The translations under genes and the position numbers were made by a program. Below the pieces are notes generated by a model. That model had not been told where the DNA came from, searched no databases, and saw only the letters and a list, made by a program, of their open reading frames with translations. 64,000 nt of DNA from the NCBI GenBank assembly GCA_016648135.1, contig JADDOH010023707.1:1-64000 (forward strand), given 5' to 3'. Each line of letters opens with the position of its first letter. The first letter of the stretch is position 1. Shown in pieces: positions 35,021 through 46,245 of the stretch. The DNA comes from Agrypnia vestita (taxonomy: Eukaryota; Arthropoda; Insecta; Trichoptera; Phryganeidae).

Positions 35021-37040
35021 TATAACTCATAAAATAATTATCCATCTACACATGAATGATTGCCTAATCGATCAATATATCCTTCAAAACACCGCACCAG
35101 CTCAACTCTTCTTTTACACAAGGACACTATTTTGAAGTAAAATGCATTCTTTACATCTGATGACTCATGTAGTGAAAAATGCACGTAAATACCAGCATGC
35201 CTACAAATACCGTTCACCTATATAAAATAAATAATAAAATAACTCATATAAAAATTTTACCACGTTCAAAAACAATTTTAGTAAAGTAATAATAATTTTG
35301 TTGTTTTGACGGTATTTTTTAATGCTAAAGTGATCATCCTCCCCACGTCACTTAAAGTCGTATGAGTGCAAGCGGCGCGGGGAGGCGTTCACACAAAACC
35401 ACTTCACTCTCCCCTAAGGGCGAGGGTCTCCTAGGTACACTCATACACGTACACAGATATACAAGATGACAGCAGTTGCCGGAATCGTACCCGTTTTGTG
35501 CTTTTATGCTGAGTTTTAGATTATAGCTTCAGAGCATCTTTCCCGCTGGTCCATCTGTTTTCGAATTAATTTATTTGAATTAATTCGTAACAAGTCCATT
35601 AATGAACGCTTATTAAGGTATAAAAATTATTATATATTTGTCTCTTTATCGTATGAGGGCCGGGAACTTAAAGACTCGACAAGGCTTTTCCATATTTCCC
35701 AGTTTTCCTCCGGTGTTGCCACAAAGATTCATCTCGGTAGTCGCTCTTTTGGCATTCGCAAGTCGACAGAAATTTAAAAAAAAAAATATAAAGTTTTTGT
35801 CATTTTATTTGACTTTTATTAAAGCGAAGGAAAATTAAATATTCCACATAAGTTACTTTAAGTTTTACAGAAAATTAGTTAGAAATATTGAAAAAAATAC
35901 AAACATTGATTTCACGAAAATTTCACCCAATGGGTAAGAAGAAGACTCGGTTTTTGCCACTAGCTACGAGACACCTTGTATAATGAAACATTATGTAATA
36001 TGATATATGAGTACCACTTCTTTCTGAAATATGTTTATTACTATTTTAATAAACCTTATGCTCATACCATTATGCAAAGTGTATCGTTCAAGCGTCTGCG
36101 CTAAAATTCGCTTTATAAAATTGGACCAAAGTTACAGCATTCAAAATCGCCAAGTTCATGTTTATTTTTTTACTATCTCAGAGGCATGTTCAAAACAAAT
36201 ATTTACCAATTTTATTAGTTTTCTTGTCCTTAGTTGGTAGTTATTTATTTTTTTGTATTATGAATATCCCAAAATGTTGGAAAAGACTATTGACTTATAT
36301 CCTTAAGGCCCTGCAGCCTGGATATTATAATTGGGGTAGGCGAATAACAGGAAGTAATTAATTGTGAAGTAGCTCGCCATAAGTTTAAAAAATGAGTAAG
36401 TTTACAAAGTTTGACATTTTTTACGTCCAAAATTATAGTATTATACTAAATTCGTTCACCAATTATCGCCGCAGCTGCGAACGGACATATATCTTGTTCA
36501 ATTAATCGACAACGCAGGAAGCGGGAGTAGTAGGGAACGATTGTTTGAGAATGAAGTTAAGTGCACGAGTGCTATTCCACTCGTGTTGCGAAGGCCCGTC
36601 ATTCCGAGGCACGTTCAATTGAAATGCCATTAATTGGTTTAATTGTCCTAACATATAGCGGTCATTATGAAAACTGTCTGCATTCGATCAATAAATTCAG
36701 GTTTCGATGCTGTAATATAATTTCGATGAGAGAATATGAAAATTACATGCGCTTTTGCCATATATATATTAAAGACTCTCGTCAATAATTTAGCAAGGCA
36801 GAGTATCGAAACCCTAAACATTTTTCTTATTTAAGAAATGAACACAGTGGATGTGAATTTTTGGTGGAACATTTTATTGCGATGTTGCAATTTTAAAAAA
36901 CTATTATGATATTTAAATTATGATATTTAAAATAAAAATATATGAATCAATTATAATGATATACAGAAACAACAAGTATTATGAATAACCAAAAAATCTG
37001 ACGTATAGTCATATCTTGAATATGTTCCCTTTCACCCTAT
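35021..37040. other. intron stretch; possible conserved non-coding patch
   Basis: 35340-35500 is GC-rich and unassigned. 36445-36640 has balanced composition and several ATTA/TTAATTG-type homeodomain-like words, no frame and no repeat match in the window. It is a candidate conserved intronic element. No exon is supported. Confidence 0.4.
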
Positions 37041-37215
37041 CACCTGTTTCTTACGCACCCCCCACTATTTACCCCCATAGGCATTTGACACCGAAGTATG
37101 TCTATTCATAATTTGTAAAGTTTGTTTATTATTAAGTATACCCTGACGAAGGAACGGTGTTTCCGAAACCGGTTGGTTTTTACCAAAAATTAAATGGTGA
37201 TAAACTAAGTTAATT
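37040..37215 (+). mobile_element. Penelope-like 3'-terminal fragment with hammerhead-like motif
   Basis: It aligns with the 3' part of the Penelope-like copy at 57642-58135 (read on minus): the ACCCCCACTATT block, then the motif, then TTGGTTTTTACC, AAAT and TGGTG...AAGTT in the same order. No coding sequence remains. Confidence 0.65.
37141..37180 (+). ncRNA. hammerhead-ribozyme-like motif (Penelope type)
   Basis: The core CTGACGA is followed by A, a stem GGAA/TTCC with loop, then GAAAC. Next come CG, GTT and GG. This matches the hammerhead plan CUGANGA - stem II - GAAA - short stem III - UH - stem I, with one extra A before stem II. Stem I (ATACC with GGTTTTTAC) is weak. Penelope-like elements are known to carry small type I hammerheads. 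Self-cleavage by this copy is doubtful. Confidence 0.45.
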
Positions 37216-39000
37216 CGTTTAATTATACTTTTAATTGTTTTTGACAAACCAAAACGATCGAAACATTCGTGAACTCTCATGTAAATAGAATTTGATAGCT
37301 GACAAGGATTCAATATGGCGTCGTTAGGTCTGGTATCGCATTTCTACGACATTTTTCGCTACATTCTGCATGCGCATCTTCGGTTACAATAAAATGTTAC
37401 CCTGAATGCGCCAAAAGAAGTATAACTACAAAAATAATAAAAATATATATATAGTATTTGGCTATGGATATACTCGTAGATCTATGGTTCATATCTTTTC
37501 TAAAATTTGTTACAAGATAAGCAATTTCAATTTTCCGTGCGGTGTGTTGTCTGGGTAAGGGGCTTATGCTCTGCCGACGTCTACTAAGCTATTCGTATTC
37601 CATATTTTATAATCTGTCATGGCTTAGGTATACATACATACTTAAGGCTAACTTAGTTTGTTTAATTTAAATTAATTTTGTTAATAATAATAACTAATAT
37701 TCATATAATCCAACCTAAAACGCGTATCATCTATCACTAAGCTTTGTACAAAACCCCAAATGCGATGGAGTAAATCGCTTAATTTTCTTTAATAAACTTA
37801 TTATATTTGCAAAATGTACTTCTTACAACAATATGATTATTTTAATTGTTAAAATGAAATAAAAAATTACTTATCTTCCAAAGAATAGAGTTATATTTTT
37901 GGTTTTACCGAATTTATATTGTTTTTTCTAAATCACATATCATTGCGAATATAAATAATAATAATTAGTTTTAGCTAGGATAGATCACGTGCAAAAAATG
38001 TAGTTGTATCGATATAGGAAGAAGTTGAAATCATTAAAATCTACGAGAAAATACTAAAGATTTTTTTTTTACTTTACACACAACAATTTTTACAATTTTA
38101 ATATATAATGCCTTATGTTTAATGTTTATATATAATAAAGTTTAATGATCATATAGGTTAAAAATAAATTAATTTTATTTATTTATGATATTAAATATAA
38201 ATATATTTATTTGAGAACTATTTTTATACTAATATTCCTGTAAGCTTATTTCGCTAATGTATTCTGACAATCTTCTTTCCAAACTCTGAAAGTCTGTCGT
38301 GGCATAAATTGAAATTTTTGTGAAACCTTAAATAAGTTAACTCTGGTTTAATGAAATTATTTTATAAAGTTCTATTAAAAATTTGCGTTTTTCATGTAAC
38401 TTGTATACCTACAGCAGAGATAGAAGAAATTCACATTTATTTTTGTAAAAATAAAATATAACTTCCTTGTAAGGAAGTACGTAAGTAAATACCGTACGTT
38501 TGCTTTTAAAATAATAAATGAAGTTATGTAATTGTTTCTGACAGTTCAGTGAATTATATTCATGGGGTCGTTCGCTCCACTTTGGAACAATGTATTTTCG
38601 TTTTTATTTTCTGCTGCTGCGAAATCACATTCAGTCTTGTATAAAATTACCATGATGTAACGAATATTTTGTACGATTGTTCGTTAAATTTATATTATTT
38701 CCATGCATCACTGTTACATTTATGAATAATAAATATTTTTATGAATCATTGTGGGCTTATTTTTAATTATCAATAAGGATGATCGTTTAAAATCACTATT
38801 AACTGAATAATAAAAATAATGGTCCTTTCATCGAAATACAACACATAATAAAAATTAAAATAAAGTTAATGTCTTGAATATTAATTTTAATTGTAAATAC
38901 ATCTTGTGTCTTGATATTTTCTTTTTATTAATAATAAAGTAATTTCACTATTATTAAAGAATTTTTTTTCAATTGATTAAGCAACATTGTAGATTTACAT
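37216..39000. other. intron stretch, nothing recognised
   Basis: AT-rich. Short inverted runs occur but no gene or repeat family was identified. TTAAGGA and GGAAGTAC type words are scattered. Confidence 0.45.
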
Positions 39001-39211
39001 CTTTAAAATATTGATTGTATTATTTGTATCACTTATATTATTTGATTAATTACACCTCCATGTTTCAGAAAAACCTGAATTAGAATTAATTATAATTATA
39101 TATAACATCCTGATGCTGGAAAGGCTTTTCCGAAACATGTAAGTGTAATTAATGAAATAATATAGATACATAAATAGATAGATACAAATAATACAATCAA
39201 TATTTTGAAGT
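39001..39211. mobile_element. divergent inverted pair with hammerhead-like core (unit a)
   Basis: The left arm (39001-39076, read on minus) and right arm (39109-39211) share CTGAAACATG or CCGAAACATG, then GTGTAATTAAT, AAATAATATA, and GATACAAATAATACAATCAA followed by TATTTT. They diverge from a 30-bp centre. The right arm opens with CTGATG, a GGAAA/TTTCC stem and GAAACATGTA, resembling a hammerhead with C in place of the last core A. It looks like a head-to-head pair of Penelope-type ends. Confidence 0.6.
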
Positions 39212-39239
39212 TATTTTTAATGATCATTAAATTTGTGAA

Positions 39240-39458
39240 AAACATAAACTGTTACGTCTGCGTGAATTAAATTATAATTGTATGTTTCCCTACTCAAGTT
39301 TCGAGAGTATAACAATCTCTCATCAACAGGTAAAGTATAAAAATGTTAATATTGTTATTTACCTGAGGTTGAGAGATTTTGATACTCTCGAAACTTGTGT
39401 AGTAAAATATAAAATAACATGTTCGCTCACGTAGAGATAACATAGTTTATGTTTTTTA
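39240..39458. mobile_element. divergent inverted pair with hammerhead-like core (unit b)
   Basis: The left arm (39240-39332, minus) reads ACCTGTTGATGAGAGATTGT, ATACTCTCGAAACTTGAGTA and onward to CGTAACAGTTTATG. The right arm (39360-39458) reads ACCTGAGGTTGAGAGATTTT, GATACTCTCGAAACTTGTGT and onward to ATAACATAGTTTATG. The right arm also matches 46148-46245. Each arm shows GATGA or TTGA, a GAGA/TCTC stem and CGAAAC in the hammerhead-like order. It lies directly beside unit a. Confidence 0.6.
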
Positions 39459-39469
39459 TTCAATTTCAG

Positions 39470-41030
39470 GATCATCATGAATAATCTCCGCTACGTTTAT
39501 ACCAAATCCATCAATAATAACAATTATTTTTAATTAATTTTAGATTATAAAATGCGGCTGACTATATTTAAATTTCAACTGCTTTACCTGATATGAATCA
39601 TTTTCGCTCCATTCGTGAAAAATCAGGATGACAGAATTTCGGCATAAAATCTAAAAATGTTGTGTGCCTCGTTAGCTTTTCTAAAAGGCCTTCAATTCTA
39701 TAGGAGAGTAAATGTTAAACGAACGAATTGTAAAAATAATGTATGACGCGGGTGTAGATGACACTAGACACTGTCCGCGGTGGTTGGGTTAACGACCATG
39801 GCGTAGTCGGGTGGACGACATGGTCGGGGAATGGTCCTACAGTATGGTAAAATGTGTGCTTTTTAATGAGGCGAGAGTTTTATATTATGACTAAACAGCG
39901 AGTCCAGTATTCTCTCTCTCCAAACTCGCTGGAAACGGCGCAAAGATTCAAATAAAAGTCAGAATATTTTGAGTATGTCGAAATTTTTCACGAACATAAT
40001 ACTGGATTTTATCCACAGGGGGAAATCATTAATCAAGATATATTATAGATATCTGATAAAAACGAAGGTATTTTTTAAATGGGAAAGTATGAAAGACTTA
40101 TTGGGTATTCATAGGGCTTACGACCTATTAAGTGATTATTTTATACAATATAACGTTATCCAATTCCACCCATGATAGACTAGATAGTGTAATGTTAATA
40201 GTTCAGAAGAATGCCACATACATACATAGAGAATATTGCTTTGAAAATTTCTAATCAAAAAATATAAATATCTCGTTACCAACGACGACATCTGTACCGG
40301 TTTATGTGAATCACAAATTTTGACCACAGGTGGCCGTAGTAAAAATACAATTCACATATGAAACAGGGTGTGCAAATTAAACATACATACAACTTCCTAA
40401 AATTTAATAGATTTGGTAGTCTATCGTAGGTGGAATTGGTGAACGTCACATTGTGTAAAGTGATCGCTTAAGTCAGCCGTACGATAGGTCATAGGCTATG
40501 TGAACGCCAAAAAAGTATTCCATGCCAACTTTCCCATATAGAAATCTATGTATGTTACATCTTGACAAATAAAATAAATTTATTTGATACATCATCCAAT
40601 GTTAGGATCTCTCTCGAGTATCGCGCGATATTAATGAAAACTATGCCCATTGGGAGATTTGCATTGTATCAGTTAAATTAAATTTTTATGTAATTATCAA
40701 TATATTTTATTCACCGTATCAAAATTATGTCACCAAATTATTTTTTGAAAAACTCTTTTAATGGATAATAATGATAATTATATAATATAATTTTGTGCTT
40801 AAATTATGAAATATATTTCCTGTTCTTAAGATTTTTTTAAAATTTCAAATTAATTAAACGACATATCATCACAGGTTTTATACACAGACCCTTTTCATGA
40901 AGATAAATGCAATACAGAAATGATCGTAGTTAATTTTTAGAAAGAGACCATAAACTTAAAATATTAAAAGCACAAAAATGTACGAGTACACATATTTTAA
41001 AACTTCTCCTCTGTAAAGCTCCACTAAAGT
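39470..41030. other. intron stretch, nothing recognised
   Basis: A moderately GC-rich patch at 39745-39850 has no frame. The rest is AT-rich and no gene is supported. Confidence 0.45.
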
Positions 41031-41089
41031 TTTATTGGGAAATTCATATAATTTGTTTTTAAAACAAATTATCTGAATTTCCCAATAAA
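41031..41089. repeat. hairpin with ~29-bp arms
   Basis: Arms 41031-41060 and 41061-41089 (TTTATTGGGAAATTCATATA on the left) are near-perfect reverse complements with almost no loop. Confidence 0.85.
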
Positions 41090-41329
41090 ATCTACATTTA
41101 TATATCTATATGTATATATCTGTATATAAAATTTTCACTGGTGTTAGTTATTTATTCAATACTAGCTGGTTGGCCCGACTTCGCTCGGGACCATAATTCG
41201 GTTAGCATAGAATTGTGTAGAAATCTTTTTTGCTGGTTTCGACACCTGTGATTGGATTGCCTTGCTGGACCATCTTCGCTTTGCCAAAATATCAACAGAT
41301 ATCATACTCCAGAGAAAACCTTCCAAAAC

Positions 41330-43135
41330 TGTCTAGAGTAATCCGAAATCTTATAAAACTTTCTGGAATCTTCTAGAACTTTCCCTTTCCAGAACCTTCT
41401 AAAGCATTATAATTCTTTCAAGAACCTGTAAACACACCGACGCACTCCCCCACGGAGTTTGGAACCTTAAAGATCTTTCTGATAGCTTGTAGAACTTTCT
41501 CCTTCCAGAACTTTCTAAAGCATTCGCAAACCCTCTAGAACTTATCAGAACCTTTTAAACTCGCTGACATTCTGCAACTTAGTTTGGAACTATATAGAAC
41601 TTTCTGAAACTTTCTCCACCCAGAAATTTCTAGAGCATTCTGGAAATTTCTCTTAATCTGCTGGAACCTTCTAGACTCACCGATAAACTCAGTCACTCAG
41701 TTTGGAACCTTATAGAACTTAAGGAATCCTATAGAACGTTCTCCTTTCAGAACTTTCTAGAGCCTTACCGAACGTTTTGGAACCTTCTAGACTCACCGAC
41801 ACACTCCGCCACTCAGTTTGGAACCTTTTAGAAACTTCTTGAACTTTGTCTTTCCAGAACCTTTTAAAACATTCGAGAACTTTCATGAACGTTCTGGAAC
41901 CTTCTAGACTCACTGACACACTCCGCCACACTGTTTGGAATTGGAAGAATAGAGAATCTTCTAGGAATTGGAAGAATAGAGAATCTTCTAGGACGTTCTC
42001 TTTCCAAAACATTTAAGAACTTTATCGAATTTTACAAAACTTTCGGAAATCTTCCAGAACTTTATCGAACGTTCTGGAATTTTTTACACTCTCCGACATA
42101 CTCTGCCACTCAGTTTGGAGCCTTATAGAACCTTCTCGAACGTTTTCCTTCCAGAAACTTCTGAAGCATTCGAGACCATCATGAACGTTCTAGATTCCTC
42201 TAGACTCACTGACACACTCCGCCACTCAGTTTGGAATCTTATAGAACTTTTAGTAAACTTCTAGGACGTTCTCCTTCCAGAACTTTCTAGAGCTTTATCA
42301 AACGTTCTGGAACCATCTAGACTCATCGACATATTCCGACACTCAGTTTGGAACCTTTTAGAATCATCTTTATCTTTCTCTTTCCAGAACCTTCATAAGC
42401 ATTCGAGAACATTTCTGAACATTCTGGAACCTTCTAGACTCCCAGACAACTCCACCACACTGTTATGAACGTTAGAGAACTTTCTTTAAAATAATAAAGA
42501 ATCTTCTAGAACGTTCTCCTTCCAAAACATTCTAGAACTTCATCGAACGTTCTAGAACCTTCTACGCTCAACGTCACGCTCCGTCACTTTACTTGGATTC
42601 TTATAGAACTTTCGGAAATCTTCTAGAGCGTTCTCCTTCTAGAACTTTCTAGAGCTTTATCGAACGTTCTGGAATCTTCTAGTCTCACTGATAGACTTCG
42701 CACTCTTCATAGAACTTTTGGGAACCTTCTTTAACGTTCTCCTTCCAGAACTTTCTAGAACTTTATCAAAAGCTTTGGATTCTTCTAAACTCACCAACAC
42801 ACTCCACACACACAGTTTGGAACCTTATTGAACATTCGGGAATCTTCTAGAACATTCTCCTTCCAGAACTTTTTAGAGCTTTATCAAACGTTCTGAAACC
42901 TTATATGCTCATCGCCAAACCCCGCCTCTCAGTTTGTAACTTTATAGAACTTTTGGAAATCTTCTAGAACATTCCCCTTCCAGAAATTTCTAGAGCTTAA
43001 CGGACATTCTGGAACGTTCTTGACTCACCGATACACTCCGCCACTTAGTTTGGAACTTTATAGAACTTTCGGGAATTTTCTAGACAATTCTTCTTCCAGA
43101 ACTTTTTAGAGCGGATTTTTCCGAACCTTCTAGAT
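41330..43135 (+). repeat. satellite of ~14 units of ~116 bp packed with heat-shock elements
   Basis: Units are anchored on CAGTTTGGAACCTTATAGAA, with starts at about 41453, 41581, 41698, 41814, 42112, 42228, 42345, 42590, 42815, 42931 and 43047. Each unit has up to three clusters of alternating GAA and TTC at 5-bp steps: TTCTAGAACGTTC, TTCCAGAACTTTCTAGAG, and GAACGTTCTGGAACCTTCTA. These are perfect or near-perfect three- and four-unit heat-shock elements (nGAAnnTTCn), the binding site of HSF trimers. The segment between them (CTCACCGACACACTCCGCCA) is conserved without such motifs. Units are diverged by point changes, so the array is not brand new. A 27-bp duplication interrupts the unit near 41937-41990. 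Confidence 0.93.
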
Positions 43136-43211
43136 TCACAAACACTCCCACCCACGCTCAGCCACCCCCACCAAACTCGCATACTTTCGATGTGATACCA
43201 AGGGCTATCTA

Positions 43212-43240
43212 CCACTATAACCACCAGGGGGTGGTAGTGG
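43212..43240 (+). other. strong GC-rich hairpin
   Basis: CCACTA, TAA bulge, CCACC, loop AGGG, GGTGG, TAGTGG. It lies just right of the heat-shock-element array. Confidence 0.8.
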
Positions 43241-43406
43241 CTGGTTGTGGAGAAAACTTGGCAGGTAGGGAAACACGGGTTTCTTTTTATTTATGTTGAT
43301 TACATGCGGCCATAGGTAGACAAATATAAATTATTTCAATTTTATATTTAAATATCCTTAAAAATAATGAAAGTAATGCAACTTTATCTACGTATGACTG
43401 AATGAA

Positions 43407-43590
43407 ATAGCTTGTTGGTATAATGGTCATGACGCTCGCCTAGTGATCTGGTGGTTGGTGGTTCGAGAACCATTCCAGGACGCCAACAAGTTAATCCTAT
43501 TTTAATAGTACAAGCGTTTAGCTTATTTTGAAAATAGTAAGAATATTGATGCGACTCGTATTCGGTGATGTCATTCTATTTAAAAACTTT
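43407..43590 (+). mobile_element. SINE family A, copy 5 (best full-length copy)
   Basis: The head TTGGTATAATGGTCATGACG with CTCGCCTAGTGATCTGG has an A-box-like TGGTATAATGG. A B box GGTTCGAGAACC lies about 40 bases on. The body follows (ACGCCAACAAGTTAATCCTA, TTTTAATAGTACAAGCGTTT, then GAAAATAGTAAGAATATTGA) and the tail GCGACTCGTATTCGGTGATG. It is the clearest template for the family. Confidence 0.9.
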
Positions 43591-44106
43591 TTTGGATTTA
43601 TCGACATTCGCTTGTGAATTCGCATCTGACAGAAAATTTGTAAGGTTTATCCTCACAGACAACATAAGGAGAAAGATTGAGCAGGTGGCCCGACGGAAGT
43701 AATAGGAACAGGTTTTCACTGGACAGTTTTTCAACAGAAAATCCTTGCATTGTATATAGAAATAGTTGTTTAGAAACAAAGGGATTGTTACAAAGCTACC
43801 GTTACTCTGCTCACGTACAAGGTACTTTGCTTGACTACAATATACACTTTCACATATATTTAATATGCGAGAAAGGTATTTAAAACACGTGTAGAATAAT
43901 ATTTACTCCTGGATATAGAAAATATATTTTGTTGCCAGATTTAAACTCAATTTCATTTCGAGTATGGTTTGGACCAGTTATTTAATTTATTTTTTTAAAA
44001 GGAACATTGTTTTAAATTATTCCCAGAAATGAATTATTTTACCTTAATTAACTTTAAATTTTACAAAAAAATTAATTAATTTTAACTAGTGAGGACCGTT
44101 TAAGCT
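43591..44106. other. intron stretch, nothing recognised
   Basis: AT-rich; no exon, RNA or repeat supported. Confidence 0.45.
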
Positions 44107-44109
44107 TAA

Positions 44110-45418
44110 GGCCGGCGCCACACTGAGCGTATCTTCCGTCGCGTCTTTGACGCCGCGGAACACCGCTACATTTATTTCCATACAACATGGGCTTATCAAA
44201 CATACTACGCAGATCGTCGGTCGATCCGCTGGCGGAACGCTCGCTTCGGCTAAGGTTCTCCGGCCGCGGAACTTACGTCAATGTAAAATCGGCTACGTCG
44301 CGTCTCATGTTTTAAAATGGAACGCGCCACATTCGACGTATCGTCCGCATTGCGTACGCACGTGTTACAGGATGTTCGATACCGTACGGTATATTTCGGA
44401 ACCCAGTTCTAAAAGATTGTAAAAATATTTTACGACAATTGGGAGGGTAAAATGGAAAAGAAACAACAGGAAATTGGTAACTTCTTATTTTATTAGGTTA
44501 ATTTAAATTAATAAAGGGGATTTTGCCTTATACATATTATATAAGACATATCTTATAAGTAATTTTCAATATTATAAAAAAACAAGTAGATCAAAAAATT
44601 TTGAAGAAATATTTTTAATACGGCACAGTTAAGAATAGTTTTACCGCGAGAAGGGGAAGCAATGGCGCATGAGTGTGAGATGCCAATTGAAGAAAATACT
44701 GCGTATATGGAGCATTAACAGTCTTTAAACCCGTGGCATAAATATTTTTTTATAATTTTATAAAAACACATAAGTGTTTTTTGTCAAACCGTTTTTTTCT
44801 AAACCAAAGTTGACCTGAGATATTACAAATCCAATTTCAACATAATCCTAATTTATCTAATTTGACTTTTTTTCCGACGCCTATGTCAAAGTATCAGCCG
44901 ACTAAAATTTAAAAAAAAATTGAAATCGAAACATTTTTTCATACTGGGCACTTTTAATGTTCAATAAGAATAATGGAAAATTATCAATTTTAATCGAAAT
45001 AATGACCAATTCATATAAAAAATGATTTTTAAATGTATGGTCATCCATTTTACGTAAAAGAAAAATAAAAGTTTAGGAACTCCAGCTAGTCGGGAAGTAC
45101 GTAAAAAATCAATAATGATATTCCACTACGGCAAATAAACAAACAAAGAAACGGGCAATGAAGAGTAGAATAAAACCATATAATCGTAGCGGGTTGGGCC
45201 ATGCGGATTTTACCATTGTATAGAGAATATATTTCCATGTTAAAAGGTAATGCTAAATTTTAAATCAATTTCAGTAGGATCCGTAGGCGTCCATCCTGTA
45301 TAAGATTCGTTGCAGACTGAATCCGCCGCGGAATATGGTACGCTAAATTCGGTTGCGGATTTGACGCGACCGAAAAGACGCGGCTTAAGATACGCTCAGT
45401 GTGGCGCCGGCCGCGGCC
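44110..45418. mobile_element. 1.3-kb DNA transposon remnant, GC-rich terminal repeats, TAA duplications
   Basis: The left end reads GGCCGGCGCCACACTGAGCG, TATCTT; the right end on minus reads the same after an extra GGCCGC. Inverted similarity runs about 36 bp. TAA flanks both ends (44107-44109 and 45419-45421). Three-base TWA duplications and GG starts suit PIF/Harbinger, which is inference. Subterminal regions (to 44400 and from 45270) are CpG-rich, while the centre is AT-rich without a transposase frame, so it is non-autonomous. Confidence 0.75.
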
Positions 45419-45421
45419 TAA

Positions 45422-46145
45422 GAGTAAAGTGAATTTCCCGGCGCACGTGCGCACTGCGCAGTTGTGAAACAATAGACGCATGTCACAAATACCGACGATT
45501 AAGACGAAAATGATGCGGAAAATAAAAAAATGTCAAACAGAGCGCTTTAAAATTACGCGCGTAGGTATACAATTCCAACACTCCCTATTAGGGCAAAAAT
45601 TAAATGCAGGTAATGTCTGTAAATTATATTATGTTACTAGATTGAACCCGTCAAAAATGACGGAACATTGATTCGCGTCTTTGCTAAGCCTTAGTATAAG
45701 AGTATATTCATAGTATCTTTTTGGTGGTTCACGGAGAGGCGGCCATAGTAACATGCGTAGAGCGGCCCGGGGCTTAAGCCCCATCTCCTGCCGTTTAACT
45801 TGTTTTTTAGCCATGAATTCGAACGAAATAACGGACATATCTTAAACTTATTATATGATGGACAGACAGACAGACGGATGGACCGACAGACTGACGGATA
45901 GATAACGAAATTATTATCACAGTATAAGGGCTGCCATCGACATCTAGTGAATGTCGCCCTAATAGTGGTATTATGTTGTGTAAGGCGACTCCCGACGCCC
46001 GCAATTTTGTATAATTAATTATGTATAATAAGATTTGGCCAGAGAAAAATTATTTTATATTACTGATGGATTTGGCGTTTACATTATTTATATTTTATCA
46101 TTCATCATTAAAAATTCTATATTTAATAGTTGTCAGTTTGATACT
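45422..46145. other. unassigned repeat-like stretch with GACA/GACG-type run
   Basis: 45855-45902 is a degenerate tetranucleotide-like run (ATGGACAGACAGACAGACGG). 45720-45800 and 45930-46005 are GC-richer. The mix resembles dispersed insect repeats but borders are not visible. Confidence 0.4.
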
Positions 46146-46147
46146 TC

Positions 46148-46245
46148 ACCTGTCGATGAGAGATTCGGTTTCTCTCGAAACTTAAGTAGTAAAAAATATT
46201 AAAATATTATTAAACTCACGTAGAGGTAACAAGGTTAATATTATT
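46148..46245 (+). mobile_element. Penelope-type end fragment (as unit b)
   Basis: Reads ACCTGTCGATGAGAGATTCG, GTTTCTCTCGAAACTTAAGT, then CTCACGTAGAGGTAACAAGG. It aligns block by block with the arms at 39240-39458. It has the GATGA - GAGA/TCTC stem - GAAAC order. Confidence 0.6.

Larger units (their letters stand above)
41161..43280 (+). mobile_element. probable mobile element carrying the heat-shock-element satellite
   Basis: The left side starts near ACTAGCTGGTTGGCCCGACT with a small hairpin (CCCGA...TCGGG, 41174-41189). This type of opening is found dispersed in insect genomes, from memory only. The right side has a strong hairpin at 43212-43240 (CCACTA, CCACC, GGTGG, TAGTGG). The satellite fills the middle. 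The hairpin near one end could suit a Helitron-type terminus, but I cannot see a clear CTRR end or fix the borders. Confidence 0.4.

Noticed and set aside
37065..37313. minus-strand 82-codon gene
   Set aside because: Overlaps the plus-strand Penelope-like terminal sequence and has no motifs.
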